51,872 bases of DNA. It comes from Nemertoderma westbladi. Lineage: Eukaryota > Xenacoelomorpha > Nemertodermatida > Nemertodermatidae. Each line of letters opens with the position of its first letter. Position 1 is the stretch's first letter. The stretch covers positions 1-51,872 of the forward strand of contig JAUCBJ010001343.1 of NCBI GenBank assembly GCA_032718475.1, in the 5' to 3' direction. The notes beneath the pieces were generated by a model, which was not told the origin of the DNA, ran no database searches, and worked only from the letters and a program-made list of their open reading frames with translations. Shown piece by piece: positions 21,125-31,814 of the stretch. The position numbers and the translations under genes were made by a program.

Positions 21125-21415
21125 CAACCCGCATGTAGTCATCCAGGGTGCAGGTTGTGAAGGTGGCTAGAGCGTTGGTCTTCCCACTGGAAAGTCGTGA
21201 GTTCGAGCCCCAGAAAAGAACAGCCCAGTGTTAACTTTCAGTTAGCAGAGAGGAAACTTCAGGTTGCATCCGGTGGTTCGTGGTAACACAGGTTCACCGA
21301 TCGCTAGATTCCATTATCCTCCTATGGATGTATCTTTTTAAGGCCTGGACACCTTATGAGTCTGAAGTTTCCCTCGCCAAGGATTAAACTTGGAGAGGGA
21401 TGTCATCAACACTGT
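21125..21415 (+). mobile_element. tRNA-derived SINE or tRNA-like repeat
   Basis: The A-box-like GGTGGCTAGAGCGTTGG is followed 34 bases later by GAGTTCGAGCCCC, a clear B box. The body continues to about 21415, where a minus-strand RTE 3' tail begins. No poly(A) tail or target duplication was seen. Confidence 0.6.
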
Positions 21416-21418
21416 TGA

Positions 21419-21650
21419 TGCTACTATTACTCGGGATTGCAGCTGAATTTTAGCTGCGTTATATTTCTATTATATATAATTATATAAATTAAGAAAACTG
21501 TGACGCCTGTTGACAAAATTGTCTTCCCATCACCAATGGAATTTGCAAGATCTTCCCTATCTTCAAGGCCAGTATCCTTTACGAGCGTCTTAAGATTGAT
21601 TGTCCTATACAATTTTACTGATTTTTCGATTATTAGCAACATCATAAGCA
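21419..21650 (-). pseudogene. 3' end of an RTE-like LINE, minus strand
   Basis: The minus strand encodes TLVKDTGLEDREDLANSIGD, matching the DTGLKDADDLANVMGD block of the copy at 5345-6650. It then breaks down and ends with AGCTGCAATCCCGAGTAATAGTAG, which parallels that copy's CAGCTGCAATGC...TAGTAG tail. The copy is severely 5'-truncated. Confidence 0.75.
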
Positions 21651-21699
21651 TTACTTCCCCTGGATAAAGTAAACGAATGTTGCTGACTGTATGTTGATG

Positions 21700-22063
21700 A
21701 GCCCATGTTGCATCCCCCTACATCATAGCGCGCCAATGGAACATACCTTCTCCTCTAACCATCGGCAATCATCCCAGGCATGGAAATCGATCAACTTGTT
21801 TCTGGGCGGAAAAGCCAACCAATCACCAAGGTTAAGGAAGAATCACCAGCCGATCGCCTCAGTGGTTGGAAGGCCCACTTTGAAAAGCTCCTCAATAATG
21901 ACAGAGTATTGCCCGATAACTTTATAGAAGTAAAAGTGTCTGAGTTTATACTCCCACATATTCTCATTGGCGATATCTCCTTTGCTGAAGTGAAGGCTGC
22001 TGGATAGAGCATTAAGATCAATCTTTAAATTACCTTAGTTTTTGAAGCACATTTTATCCCTTC
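21700..22063 (+). pseudogene. RTE-like LINE copy 2, 5' part (before the gypsy insertion)
   Basis: Broken frames encode SSQAWKSINLFLGGK and RLSGWKAHFEKLLNNDRVLP followed by GDISFAEVKAAG, the linker between endonuclease and RT in this LINE type. Stops follow. The sequence is cut at 22063 by the minus-strand gypsy element and resumes at 27566. This part is degraded. Confidence 0.7.
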
Positions 22064-22425
22064 TGTGATGTTTTTAGTTCTTGGTATAATATAATATAAC
22101 GTACAGAAACATATAGAACAGAATACACCGATATAATAATATGCCTGCCTAGTGACTTCAGTACTATGTAGTATATACACTGAGCAGTTGCACCTGCTTT
22201 TATGCAAAAAGCCCCAACTGAATGGAACATATAAAATGTTCTCGATCGGAAAAAATGCTCTATCCAATAACAACTGTCCAACATGTATATGGGGCGAGCC
22301 ACATAATAATACTGCACTATCTGCATATGGGGCGAGCCATATGCTTGTAAACCACCACCCAGGGACGGATTATTGATTTTCGGGCCCCCGGCAGTCCAAC
22401 TTGCCACCGTATGTATGTCATTACA
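22064..22425 (-). repeat. 3' LTR of the decayed gypsy element
   Basis: Shares TTCTTGGTATAAT, GTGACTTCAGTACTATGTAG and ACAACTGTCCAACATGTATA with the other LTR. It carries extra sequence near 22362-22405 (GGGACGGATTATTGATTTTC) not present in the partner. The outer end is TGTGATG and the inner end GTCATTACA. Confidence 0.85.
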
Positions 22426-22439
22426 CACCCCTTCGAGCT

Positions 22440-25400
22440 CCGTATGTGTTTATAACCGCATAGGTGATTGACGATGCCATGAGGTGTATCAGCAAGTTTG
22501 GGGGCTGGTGTGGTTTAGTTTGGGGTCCCAATGTACAGTTTTGTGTGACTGGGCGGGGTCGACGTCCGCCGCAGTCATGGGACTAGTGGACATAGAGGTG
22601 TCCGGACCCAAAGTGTTGGTTCAGCCGCACTGGAGAGTGGTTTGGATGTGTCAACGAGGAGAAAACGTCGGTTTCTCATCACAGTACCGCCGGAGGGAGT
22701 TCACACTGTGTATCGCCGATTGGGTCCAACCTTGACCACGGTTACCTTGCGGTCCCAGCGATGTGAGTGGGGGTCCTGGTTGACTATGGGATGATGGACA
22801 GCAAGGGGCGGGAGATTGCGGGCCGACTTGTTGTAATCGGCGATTTGGGCAGCATGGAGCGGGGTTGCGAGTTTGTTTAGCCGGTGACGCGTGGCCTGGT
22901 GATCCGCCGCAAAAGCACTGTGATGGGCGGGAATGCGGGTCCACAGGGGGTAACCGTACACCACCTCCATCTCCCGAGGGCTATTCCGGAGGGCTAGTAG
23001 ACCCTCGGTGAATGCGGATGAGTCAGGGCGGCCTCCTGTTTTATCTAGAAGTCCTTTGAGCGCCTTCACGGCCGCTTCCGCGTGTCCAATACCCTGTGGG
23101 TATTCCGCGGATGAGGTAACCGGGGTAACGCCCACTTGTTGAGGAAGGTGGTTGTAGCACGGGCGGTCAGGGGGCTACCGCCGTCCGACCGTAGATGGGT
23201 TGGGATCATGTAGCGGGTAAACCATTGTCGCAGGGTGGCGATGGTTGGGAGTGTGGATGGATGACACGAGAAGGTGTGTAGGTCTGGCCACCCGCTGTAC
23301 TGGTCAATGAGAGCGAGATAGAGGCGGCCATTCAACTGGAAGAAGTCGGCCGAAATGTCCTCGTATATGGGGGTCGGTAGGGGTTCTTTGAGGAAGGGTT
23401 CCTTCGGTAGCGTAGCGCGGTGGCGCACAGTGGGCCAGAGTTGGCCAAAATACCCCAAAAGTGACTTGTTTAATTTTATCTGAAAACTAGCCTATGTTGA
23501 AGATTGTATTTCCAAACATGGAAAAAATATCTTCGATTTTAAAAATTCGTCTTGTTTCACAAGATATAGGACCAAAATTTCAAAATTTTGGAAATTTTTT
23601 TGAAAAAAAAATCAAAAATTTCAAAACAAAATAATTTTTTTCAAGAAATTGTCAGAATTAAAAAATTTTTATTTTCAAATTGTTGTAAATGTCGAGCTGA
23701 ATGCGAAAAATACACTTTTGAGTCGTTCAAAGGAATATTAAATGATTAGCATAAGATAAACTTCATATTGCTACCAAAAAATATCATATTTCAAAATTTG
23801 ATAAGCTGCATGTACTGAAGGACAGTTGGCGACAGAGGTCCGTATGTTATGGGTCAGGCCCGGCCAATAGACGCACTGTCAGGCCCGACGGAGGGACTTA
23901 TCAACACCGTGGTGAGGGGTATGGAGCCGCTCTAAGGTGTTAGCTCAGGACACTATGGGAATGACGAGCCACTCCCCGTAGAGGATGAGGTCGCCGTCGG
24001 TGGAGAGGGAGTCGCAGGGCCCAGTATGCACCGACAGCGGGTTCGCTGCAGGTACTGGGGGGAAAACCGACGAGGACCGCCGCGTGAAGAGACATGTAGA
24101 TGGGGTCAGCGCGAGCAACTGCGTCCTGTGGAATAGGTTCCACAAGGTGGTCATCCCCAGAGATGGCCGAAATCGTGGTGATGGAATGGAGACAGTACAC
24201 TGTCTCGCCATAGTATACGAGGTCGTCAAGTGTCGGCTGGTTTACGGGTGACCGGGACAGGGCATCGGGAATGGCGTGAGATTTGCTCCTGCACCAGGAG
24301 GTAGTAAACTGGTATGGCGCCAGCTTGGACCACTATAAGTTCCAATTCAATAGTTGCGTATATGTGCAATACTTGCCCGTGGTGCTGTAGAAGGGCGTAG
24401 CCGAACCCATTGAGCCAAGAAGCGTCAGTTGTGACCTTCGTGTCGGTGGAGACGTCAAATGGGGCCAGAACCGGGGGTGTAGTGGCGTTGAATGCGCGAC
24501 TGTGGTCGGTTGTCCAGATGTATGTCGATTCACCGATAGGAGCGGGCATAGTGGTAGGAGCATCTCGGATATCTCGGATGAGAAAGGAGCGAGTTGTTCT
24601 ACGAGCCCGATGAAACTTCGGAGATCGGATAGAGTTTCTGGACGAGGGAAGGAGGCTATAGCGGAGAGTTTGGCGGGGTAGGCGTGGATGCCGTCCGTCC
24701 CGACCAGGTAGCCGCCAAATTTTACCTGGGATTGGGCGAGCTGCACTTTACCGGGTTGCAGGCAGATACCTTTTTTCCTGCAGCGTTCGAGGAAACGGTG
24801 GATGGACACCAGATGTTCCTCTAGTGTGTCATCGTAGATTAAGACGTTGTTGACAATCTTTATCATCCAAGGAAGTCCCTCAAGTGCCACGTCGCCCTGT
24901 CTGTTAAACTCATCTCTGGAAGAAATAAGGCCAATCACACTCTGAGTGTGTTTGTACCGCCCCCATGGCGTGACGAACGTCATCAGCAGCAGGGACTCAG
25001 GGTCAAGGGGGACCTGCCAGTATCCATGGGTGGCGTCGAAGACTGAAAAGTACTTTGCAGTCCGCAAGATCTCGGCGATTTTTAGACGGGGGTTCGGGTA
25101 GTATGGCCTCTTCACTTGGGAGTTCAGGCTGCGCAAGTCCACACAGAGGCACAGTTTTCCGCTTGGCTTGCATGTTACGGTAAATGGGTGGGCCCAGCCG
25201 GTGGATTCTTCCACGCGCTCAATAATATAGCGGCGTTCTAGATCGTCGAGAAGAGTTTTTACTTTGTTGCGAAGTATGATGGCGATGGGTCGAACACCCT
25301 TGACATGATAAGGCGTCACACCCTCCTTGAGTACAATATGCCTCATGCTACCAGGGATGGTTGGCAGGGGGGTTGCTTCATCGTCGAAAACGTCCCCGAA

Positions 25401-27176
25401 AGAGTTTAGGAGGTCCCTGGCCGAGGACCCCCGCGCCATCTGCGCCCATGGGTGATTCCGAATTCATCTCGCGAACTGTAGCCAAAGAAATCGGGAGAAC
25501 CACGGCGGGCTTGAGGAAACTTGATGGGAGTATCGCCAGGTCCATGCAAACCGATTTGCTAAGGATCAGTCCATGCGTCTCTGGAGAGATAACGATCTCC
25601 ATTGTAGCGGAATTTTGGCCGGAGGAGATGACAGCGGGTAGATGACCGCGAGTTTGTATCAGTAGACTGTCGGCCGCGATGAGATCCATGCTGGAGGAAG
25701 GGAGTAGATCCTTCCCAACTCCATCCAAGTTGGTGAAACAAGTCATCATTCAGGAGTGTATCTGCCGCGCCGCTGTCCGGAATCGCGCATTTTATCATGC
25801 CGAGTCGAATACCAGTAGTGGAATTAGTGAGGGTTACAGCGAGGTAATCCAGTTTGCATATGCAGTATTCTAAGGGGTTGATTGAGTTGCAGTAAAGCAC
25901 CGTGTTCGCAGAAAGGGGTTTCTTCGAGGATCTGTTGGATTGGTACACCTTTCGGAAGTGCCCCCTTCTTGCTGCAGCCATCGCAGTTAACTTCATGGGC
26001 AGGGCATGCAGATTTGTCGGAGTGCTTTACTTGCCCACAATTTCTGCAAGTGTGGGTGCGATTGTTCCCAAGCCCTTTGGAGGAGGATCTCCCAGGATCC
26101 TGGGAACCGGTCGAGGGGGTGTCGGAGCACCCTGTCGCATTGGAAAACGGCCGCCGCGCTGTTTGTATTGGGAGATTTTAGAAACTGAGTGCAAACTCCC
26201 TAGTACTTTGGTGTTTTTAGCGCTGGACTCCCAGTTCTGGAAGATAGTGCGAGTTTCTTCAAGTGAGGGCCGGGGTAGTAATTTCAGGAGTTCTTGTTGA
26301 GTCTTGGTACAGTACAGCCCAACAAGTATCTGAGTGAATATCTGGTTGTCCCGGCACTCCGCGAACAGTTCACCGAATTCGGTGAGATGTTACAATGACC
26401 TATAGAAGTCATCGAAAGTATCGGTAGCGCCCTGGCAGCTTCTGTGGAATTGCATGCAGTCGAGAGCGTTGATGCGTTTACCGCAGAGGTGTTGCTGCAA
26501 CCCGTCGAGAATCGTCGCTGTGTCCACCTCGCCGTTGTCCGGATCTAGTTCCAGGGTGTAGCGGACAACGTCGTGTAGGCCTGATCCCATGGCGGTGAGG
26601 AGTGTGTAAACTTGTTCGCTGCGTGGGATTGTTTCTGCGCTCTGGCGGCGGAAATTGCCGTCTCAACTGTCCCACCAATGGCGGAAAGCGGGCAGTTCGA
26701 CCAAAGTATCAATGCGGTCTAGATTTCTGATATCTATAGTGCGACGACAAGTGGGGGCCACCTGTGGGGGATCGGGTTGTCCTACAGGATTATCGGCGAA
26801 GTGCGGATGGCCGAGGTGGGTGAGAATGTCCGCTAAATGGCGGTTGGCAGCCGGTCGTTCTTCCCAATGTTCACGTTGCTGCTCTTCCAAATGGCGGTTC
26901 GCGTTTTCCTGTTGCTGCGCCATGAGTTCCAGGAGTTGCACCATGCTGGGTTGGCCACAGGTAGCCGCGTCGGTTTCCTTGAAGCGGGCGGGTGTATCGG
27001 CGATTCCGAGTGTTGAGTTTCTTGCGAATCGTTGCATCGGATGTTTTCGATGTCATTGGGATACTGGCGTCAGCACAATACTGAATCAGTTTCCAACAAC
27101 CCAACATCGCGATCTCGGTGGGGGAGAGGTCCGACAAGCAAGGTTCCTCAGCGGAGGAAGCATCGGAATCCGCCAT
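22440..27176 (-). pseudogene. Gag-Pol remnant of the decayed gypsy element
   Basis: The Gag start lies near 27176 (MADSDASSAEEP). Zinc knuckles lie near 26060-25950, the second having lost its last Cys (Tyr instead). Protease DSGA lies near 25780. RT and RNase H lie in a long frame at 25439-24333, where the catalytic dyad reads NN (IVNNVLIY) instead of DD. Integrase is split: the zinc-binding part lies near 23950-23840 and the core, with DQYSGWP, SDGG and EYPQGIGHAE, at 23458-22701. Between the two lies an unrelated AT-rich segment (about 23440-23830). Multiple frameshifts and stops make it non-functional. GC-rich composition matches the intact element. Confidence 0.9.
23440..23830. repeat. 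AT-rich segment interrupting the integrase remnant
   Basis: About 390 bases of very AT-rich DNA (for example ATTTCAAAATTTTGGAAATT) separate the integrase zinc-binding region from its core, inside otherwise GC-rich sequence. No equivalent exists in the intact element. It is an insertion of unknown type, and no TIRs or target duplication are certain. Confidence 0.65.
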
Positions 27177-27206
27177 CGTATCAGCACTGAAGAGCACTCG
27201 CAGCAC

Positions 27207-27560
27207 TTAGTTCTTGGTATAATAAAATATAACGTACATAAACATATAGAACATAATAGACCAATATAATAATATGCCTAGTGACTTCAGTACTATGTAG
27301 TATATACACTGAGCAGTTGCACCTGCTTTTATGCAAAAAGCCCCAACAAAATGGAACATATAGAATGTTCTCAATCGGAAAGAATGTTTTATCCAATAAC
27401 AACTGTCCAACATGTATATGGGGCAAGCCACATAATAATACTGTACAATCTGCATATGGGGCGAGCCATGTGTTAGTGAACCACCACCGTATGTATAGAA
27501 CCGACTGCATATGGGGCGAGGCAGATGCTTGTAAACCACCACCATAAGTATGTCATTACA
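27207..27560 (-). repeat. 5' LTR of the decayed gypsy element
   Basis: Direct repeat partner of 22064-22425. On the minus strand it starts TGTAATGACATAC. It includes tandem variants of GCATATGGGGCGAG near 27455-27520. Confidence 0.85.
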
Positions 27561-27565
27561 CCTTC

Positions 27566-28873
27566 ACAGTAGACATGTACAGAACGACAAGAGTACCACA
27601 AGAAATGAAAACAAATAAGTTGGTGCCAGTTCCCAAGAAGGGCAACCTAACACTCTAAGGTTCTTTTCGGAGAATCACCTTGATCTCGATTGCTGCAAAG
27701 CTATACAATATAATTCTATTGAATAGCATCAGGGATCCCATTGAGAGACTGCTCCGTGGAAATCAGAATGGGTTCCGTAAAGGTCGTGGGAACATGGAAC
27801 CCGTTTTGGAACTTAGAGGGATAATTGAAGAGTTATCAAAAAAGAAAGACAGGCATCTGGCAGTTCAGTTATCTTTGTTGAATTCTTCAAGGCTTTTAAT
27901 TCAGTCTCGTCTGTTCAGCATACTTTTATTGTATGGGATTCCTGATGAAATTATTGCAGTAATCAGATCAGTATACGATGGTTCGACAACATTTGTGTCT
28001 ACTGTTTATGGTGACACAGAACCATTCGATGTGTTAAGGGGAGTCCTTCAGGGAGACACACTTGCGCAATTCTTGTTCATAACTGTGGTTGACTATGTTC
28101 TATGCATGTCCTTATGATAACTCCACCTTCTGGCTGCAGAAGTCGAGGAAATCCTGCCAAGTACCTAACTGATCTCGACTTTGCTGATGACTTAGGAGTA
28201 CTCTCAGAATCACTAGAATTAGCCCAACGGCCCCTCAACTCATTAGAACAGGCTGCTTCTCTATTTATTAACTCCAAAAAGACTAAAATTTCGACTGTTA
28301 ACTTTGAAAGTCCTCAGCAAGACTCTGACCGGATGAGCATAAGCTCAAAGGATGGCATGCTTGAGCATGTGGACGATTTCTGTTACCTGGGATCATGGAT
28401 CTGGAAGTGAGATGAGGACCTTCGAATACGTAAGGGACAGGCATGGGCAGCCTTGAATGGGCGTGCCAGGATTTTCAGGACATTCATAAGAGTACTACGC
28501 TGGGTTCATTGTGTCAAGTACAATGCACACAGCTCCAACCAGACACTATATACCATTGGAGGTGTCTCATTGGTTCCCCCAAGCTTGACACAAGAACAAA
28601 GCACCTCCGCTTTGCAGGACATTGCTTTCGCCATGAGGACCAGCCAGTGAATAATCTTGTGCTTTGGTGGCCTCATGGAGTGAATAAGCATGGTGGACAG
28701 CCAATGACTTTCTTGAGACGCTTCTAAAAGGACACTGGCCTTGCAGATGCGGATAATCTAGCAAATGCCATGGGCGCAATTTTGTCGACAAGCCGGCACA
28801 GCATTCTTAATATATATGTAATATATATATAATGCATCTGCAATGCAGCATGCCGATCCTAGTAGTAGTTTCC
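27566..28873 (+). pseudogene. RTE-like LINE copy 2, RT and 3' part (after the gypsy insertion)
   Basis: Resumes with TNKLVPVPKKGNLTL and ISIAAKLYN, then runs parallel to the copy at 5345-6650 with high nucleotide identity. Compared with that copy it lacks about 25 bases near 28117, several bases near 28262, and roughly 130 bases near 28485. It also has a premature stop near 28409. RT FADD is still present at about 28182-28193. It ends in the same GCAATGCAGCATGCCGATCC tail with TAGTAGTAG. It is non-functional. Confidence 0.85.
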
Positions 28874-29950
28874 AATATTCTCAGGTATTGTTCAGCTCAC
28901 CTCCTTCAGTAATGGCCACGTAGACTCTCCGAGGGTATATGGACACAGGCTGCCATGACCATGTAGCCCCTCCGATGGGCACTGTACATGTACAGTAGGT
29001 GTTGTAGGACTACTGGGGCTCAGGCAATGCTCTCTGCACCCCAATCGCTCGGGTATGACTATGACAATGCGAATGTGTAGCACTTATGTACGTATACGTA
29101 CTTATACTATATATTGTACTATATATTAGTACTTATAAATATGTACGTAGGTTGTGCGTGCAGTCCATGAGGGCGGGTGTTAGTGGTACATTTTATATAA
29201 GTCGATTGGTTTCCAGACGTAGCAATATAAACTCATTGAAATTTAGACGTTATGACCCTTGCGCTTGCATATGCAGCTGCACTTTGCTATGCAACTAAAT
29301 TTTAAGCCTTTAACCTCTGTATTTTACTGGACTGTGAGGAATGCAACACTGGACTTACCATTCGACAGTAATAATAAATCCGTAGCACTCTACAATGGTC
29401 TCCGAATGGACAGGTGTAATATTAAGATCTCATCAAGGCATTCTCTTCTGGAGAGATCTCATTTATAAAACACCTGCCTTATTCTTAGACATAGTAATTT
29501 ATTATATATCTCTCAGAAAATTATTTCATTAGATTAAATGTGAAATATTGGCCAATCTTTTGTTTACACAAATATAATTTTCAAAGTACAAAATCTAAAC
29601 TTTGAACTATATTCCGAAATCGTATTTATGTAAGTAGATTATCACGCATTCACACAATAATTATCCTGTGTTAAATTAATGTATTAATTATTATAGGTTG
29701 TTCATTAATCACTACAGTAGTATTGTATACAGTAATCTCGCCGAATTGTATTAAATGTAGGTAACAGAGCAATCTGCAATTTTAAAAATCTTATAATACC
29801 TCGTTATATTATTGATTGAAAAAAATACCAAATTAAAAAAGTATGTATATCTCTTATGTTTTAACATCCGATTCATGAAATTTATTTAGCAATAATAAAA
29901 AAATAAAATAATTAATTATTGAACTACTCTTATATTATTATTTATTACAG
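28874..29950. other. Region upstream of the acidic protein gene
   Basis: No gene recognised. From about 29500 it is very AT-rich and probably the end of a 5' intron, since it finishes with the splice acceptor TTTATTACAG at 29941-29950. A short plus-strand frame at 29259-29468 has no recognisable content. Confidence 0.4.
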
Positions 29951-29981
29951 TTTAATATTTAATTAGCCAAGGTTTCCAATT

Positions 29982-30819
29982 ATGGGTGCGTGTTGTGGAA
30001 AAAATCGTCAGGGTTCATTTTCCCCAACTGGTAATGGACAAACACCGATTGTTGATGCTGAATACACGAAAAATGCGGATGAGAGTAAAAAGAAGGATCT
30101 TCTGTTAAATAATATCGAGGTAGAAGGGACTGATGATGGACCGACTGTCTGCACGCTCGAAGTGGCCAATGATGATAAAGAAGAAAAAGTGCGGATAAGT
30201 AACACGGAATATGTTACAATGTCCCCGGCATCCGATGAAACAAACGTGGAACCACTTCCAACGAAATCAGGAGAAGATGAAAGTAAACTCGCCGAAATAA
30301 AAGTATCTGAGGAAGATTCAGTTAAAACTGAGGATCCGAAATCCGTTGAAACGGCACTGGTCAATGATGTAGACGAATCCGCAGAATATGATATCCCACG
30401 AAAAGGCATCGCTGATGGTATAGAACTCATTGAAAAAGTGAACACCGATAAAGATATCTCTGATAAAGATAATACTTCTGAAGATATCCCTGATACAGGA
30501 CATTGAAATCAGTGCTGGTACAGATAACACAGAAAATGGAGAAATCAGTGGAATTGGTGATGACATCAATGACGAAATTTGTTTAATACCGAAAGGTGAT
30601 GATGGCATCGCAGGAGCAAAAGAAGCAGAGAGAGAAGAGTTTGTATTTGTACCTGTGGAAGATAAAAAAAGTGAAGAAAAAGATGATATTGAAGATAAAA
30701 AAAGTGAAGAAAAAGATGATATTGAAGATATTCAGATTGTAAATGCAAAAGGTGACATTAGTGACACCGAGAATGATAAAGCTACTCAACCTACTGTAAC
30801 TACTATAGAAAGTGATTAA
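29982..30819 (+). CDS. Acidic protein with N-terminal MGACC acylation motif, apparent frameshift
   Basis: The start MGACCGKNRQ has Gly2 for N-myristoylation and Cys4/Cys5 for palmitoylation, which suggests anchoring to the inner face of the plasma membrane. The rest is highly acidic, Glu/Asp/Lys/Ser-rich and without membrane segments, so probably disordered. The first frame stops at 30504-30506 after 174 codons. In the frame one base later, coding resumes from 30499 with the same composition and ends at TAA 30817-30819, adding about 106 codons. The second part has a tandem 11-residue repeat (EDKKSEEKDDI twice). One extra G near 30498 explains the break as a sequencing error, polymorphism or mutation. 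A splice acceptor at 29950 suggests a 5' UTR intron. The family was not recognised. The call as a real gene rests on the start motif, acceptor, composition and poly(A) signal. Confidence 0.65.
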
Positions 30820-30955
30820 CATTAATCAAAATGCATTTGACTGCAGTGTGCCTGGCAAAATATTGTGTGTGTCATCCCCTGTTCAGTACTAACGGCAAGA
30901 CAAACGTGTTAAATATTTATCTATTGATTGTTGGGCATTTATTATAAGGTGTCGA

Positions 30956-31075
30956 ACGATTTTGAATTTTTTAAAACAATCTTCCCAGTTATTCACGCTG
31001 TTCGAATTTTAAGTCTACCCGGTGAATCATGTATTCGCATTTTGGGAAACATTTTATCAGATTGTTCGGCACCTT
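30956..31075 (+). repeat. Imperfect inverted repeat in the 3' UTR
   Basis: AAGGTGTCGAACGAT at 30956-30970 pairs with ATTGTTCGGCACCTT at 31061-31075 across about 90 bases that include further partial pairing (TCCCA with TGGGA). It may be an RNA hairpin or a tiny MITE. Confidence 0.55.
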
Positions 31076-31188
31076 GTATTAATTATTTCATTCTCCAACT
31101 TCTGTGACGTGTTTAAAGGTTTTTCTCCCATTGAAGCTGGCGAACACGTACCTCTACTATTACAATTATTAGTTTACCGATAATATGA

Positions 31189-31194
31189 AATAAA
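31189..31194 (+). terminator. Candidate poly(A) signal AATAAA
   Basis: AATAAA lies 370 bases after the stop at 30819, in an AT-rich 3' region, and is a plausible end of the acidic protein transcript. Confidence 0.45.
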
Positions 31195-31814
31195 CAATTC
31201 ACTTTTTCAATGAACTCAATCCATCATATGCGATTTTCTTTCGTATCGATCTTTCAGTTGTGTAACTTAGATATAAGCGGTGCGTGTGGGTGCCAATAGA
31301 GGAGACGAGGCTCATGCGAAAATCGAACCCCAATTGAAATTATTAGGTTATACTGTAGGGAGCGGGGGGGGGGGGGGGGTCGTCACAGAATAATGATAAC
31401 AATGTATACCTACGACTTAATGCTATTCCGAATATGAAATAGATGTTTTGCGAGATACTAATTAGTATTATACAGTAGGCCTATTGTACATACTGTAGGT
31501 CTATCATTTTCATGATAAGTTTCACAAAAGAGACCCATTAGAGTTAGAGGAAAAAAATAAACACTTAAATTATCATTTAATTTTTCTATAAGTGGCATTC
31601 GTAACGAGGACTAATTCGTAACGTAATGCAACTGCAGATATGTAGGAAATGTTTTTGAGGCCGGTACAATTGTGAATAATAAATAACACGTCCCATCGAC
31701 ACATTTTGCACTATAATTATAAAAAAAATTAATGCACTGACATTGGTGTCACTGATCGCCGTCATCAGTTTAAGCTGAAAAAAATCAATGTAGGCCTACA
31801 CTAGATAGTAGTCT
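31195..31814. other. Anonymous intergenic stretch with a poly-G run
   Basis: No gene. A G run lies near 31362-31379. A ~45-base segment near 31626-31672 recurs inverted at about 39087-39133. Confidence 0.4.

Larger units (their letters stand above)
22064..27560 (-). mobile_element. Decayed Ty3/gypsy element nested in RTE-like copy 2
   Basis: A minus-strand element with LTR-like direct repeats at both ends (22064-22425 and about 27207-27560) and a perfect 5-base target duplication, CCTTC (22059-22063 and 27561-27565). Its protein is clearly related to the intact element at 11806-17005, in the same domain order. A purine tract GAAGGGG abuts the 3' LTR. The 5' LTR seems to have lost about a dozen bases at its inner end. 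LTRs have diverged far more than in the intact element, so it is older. Confidence 0.9.
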
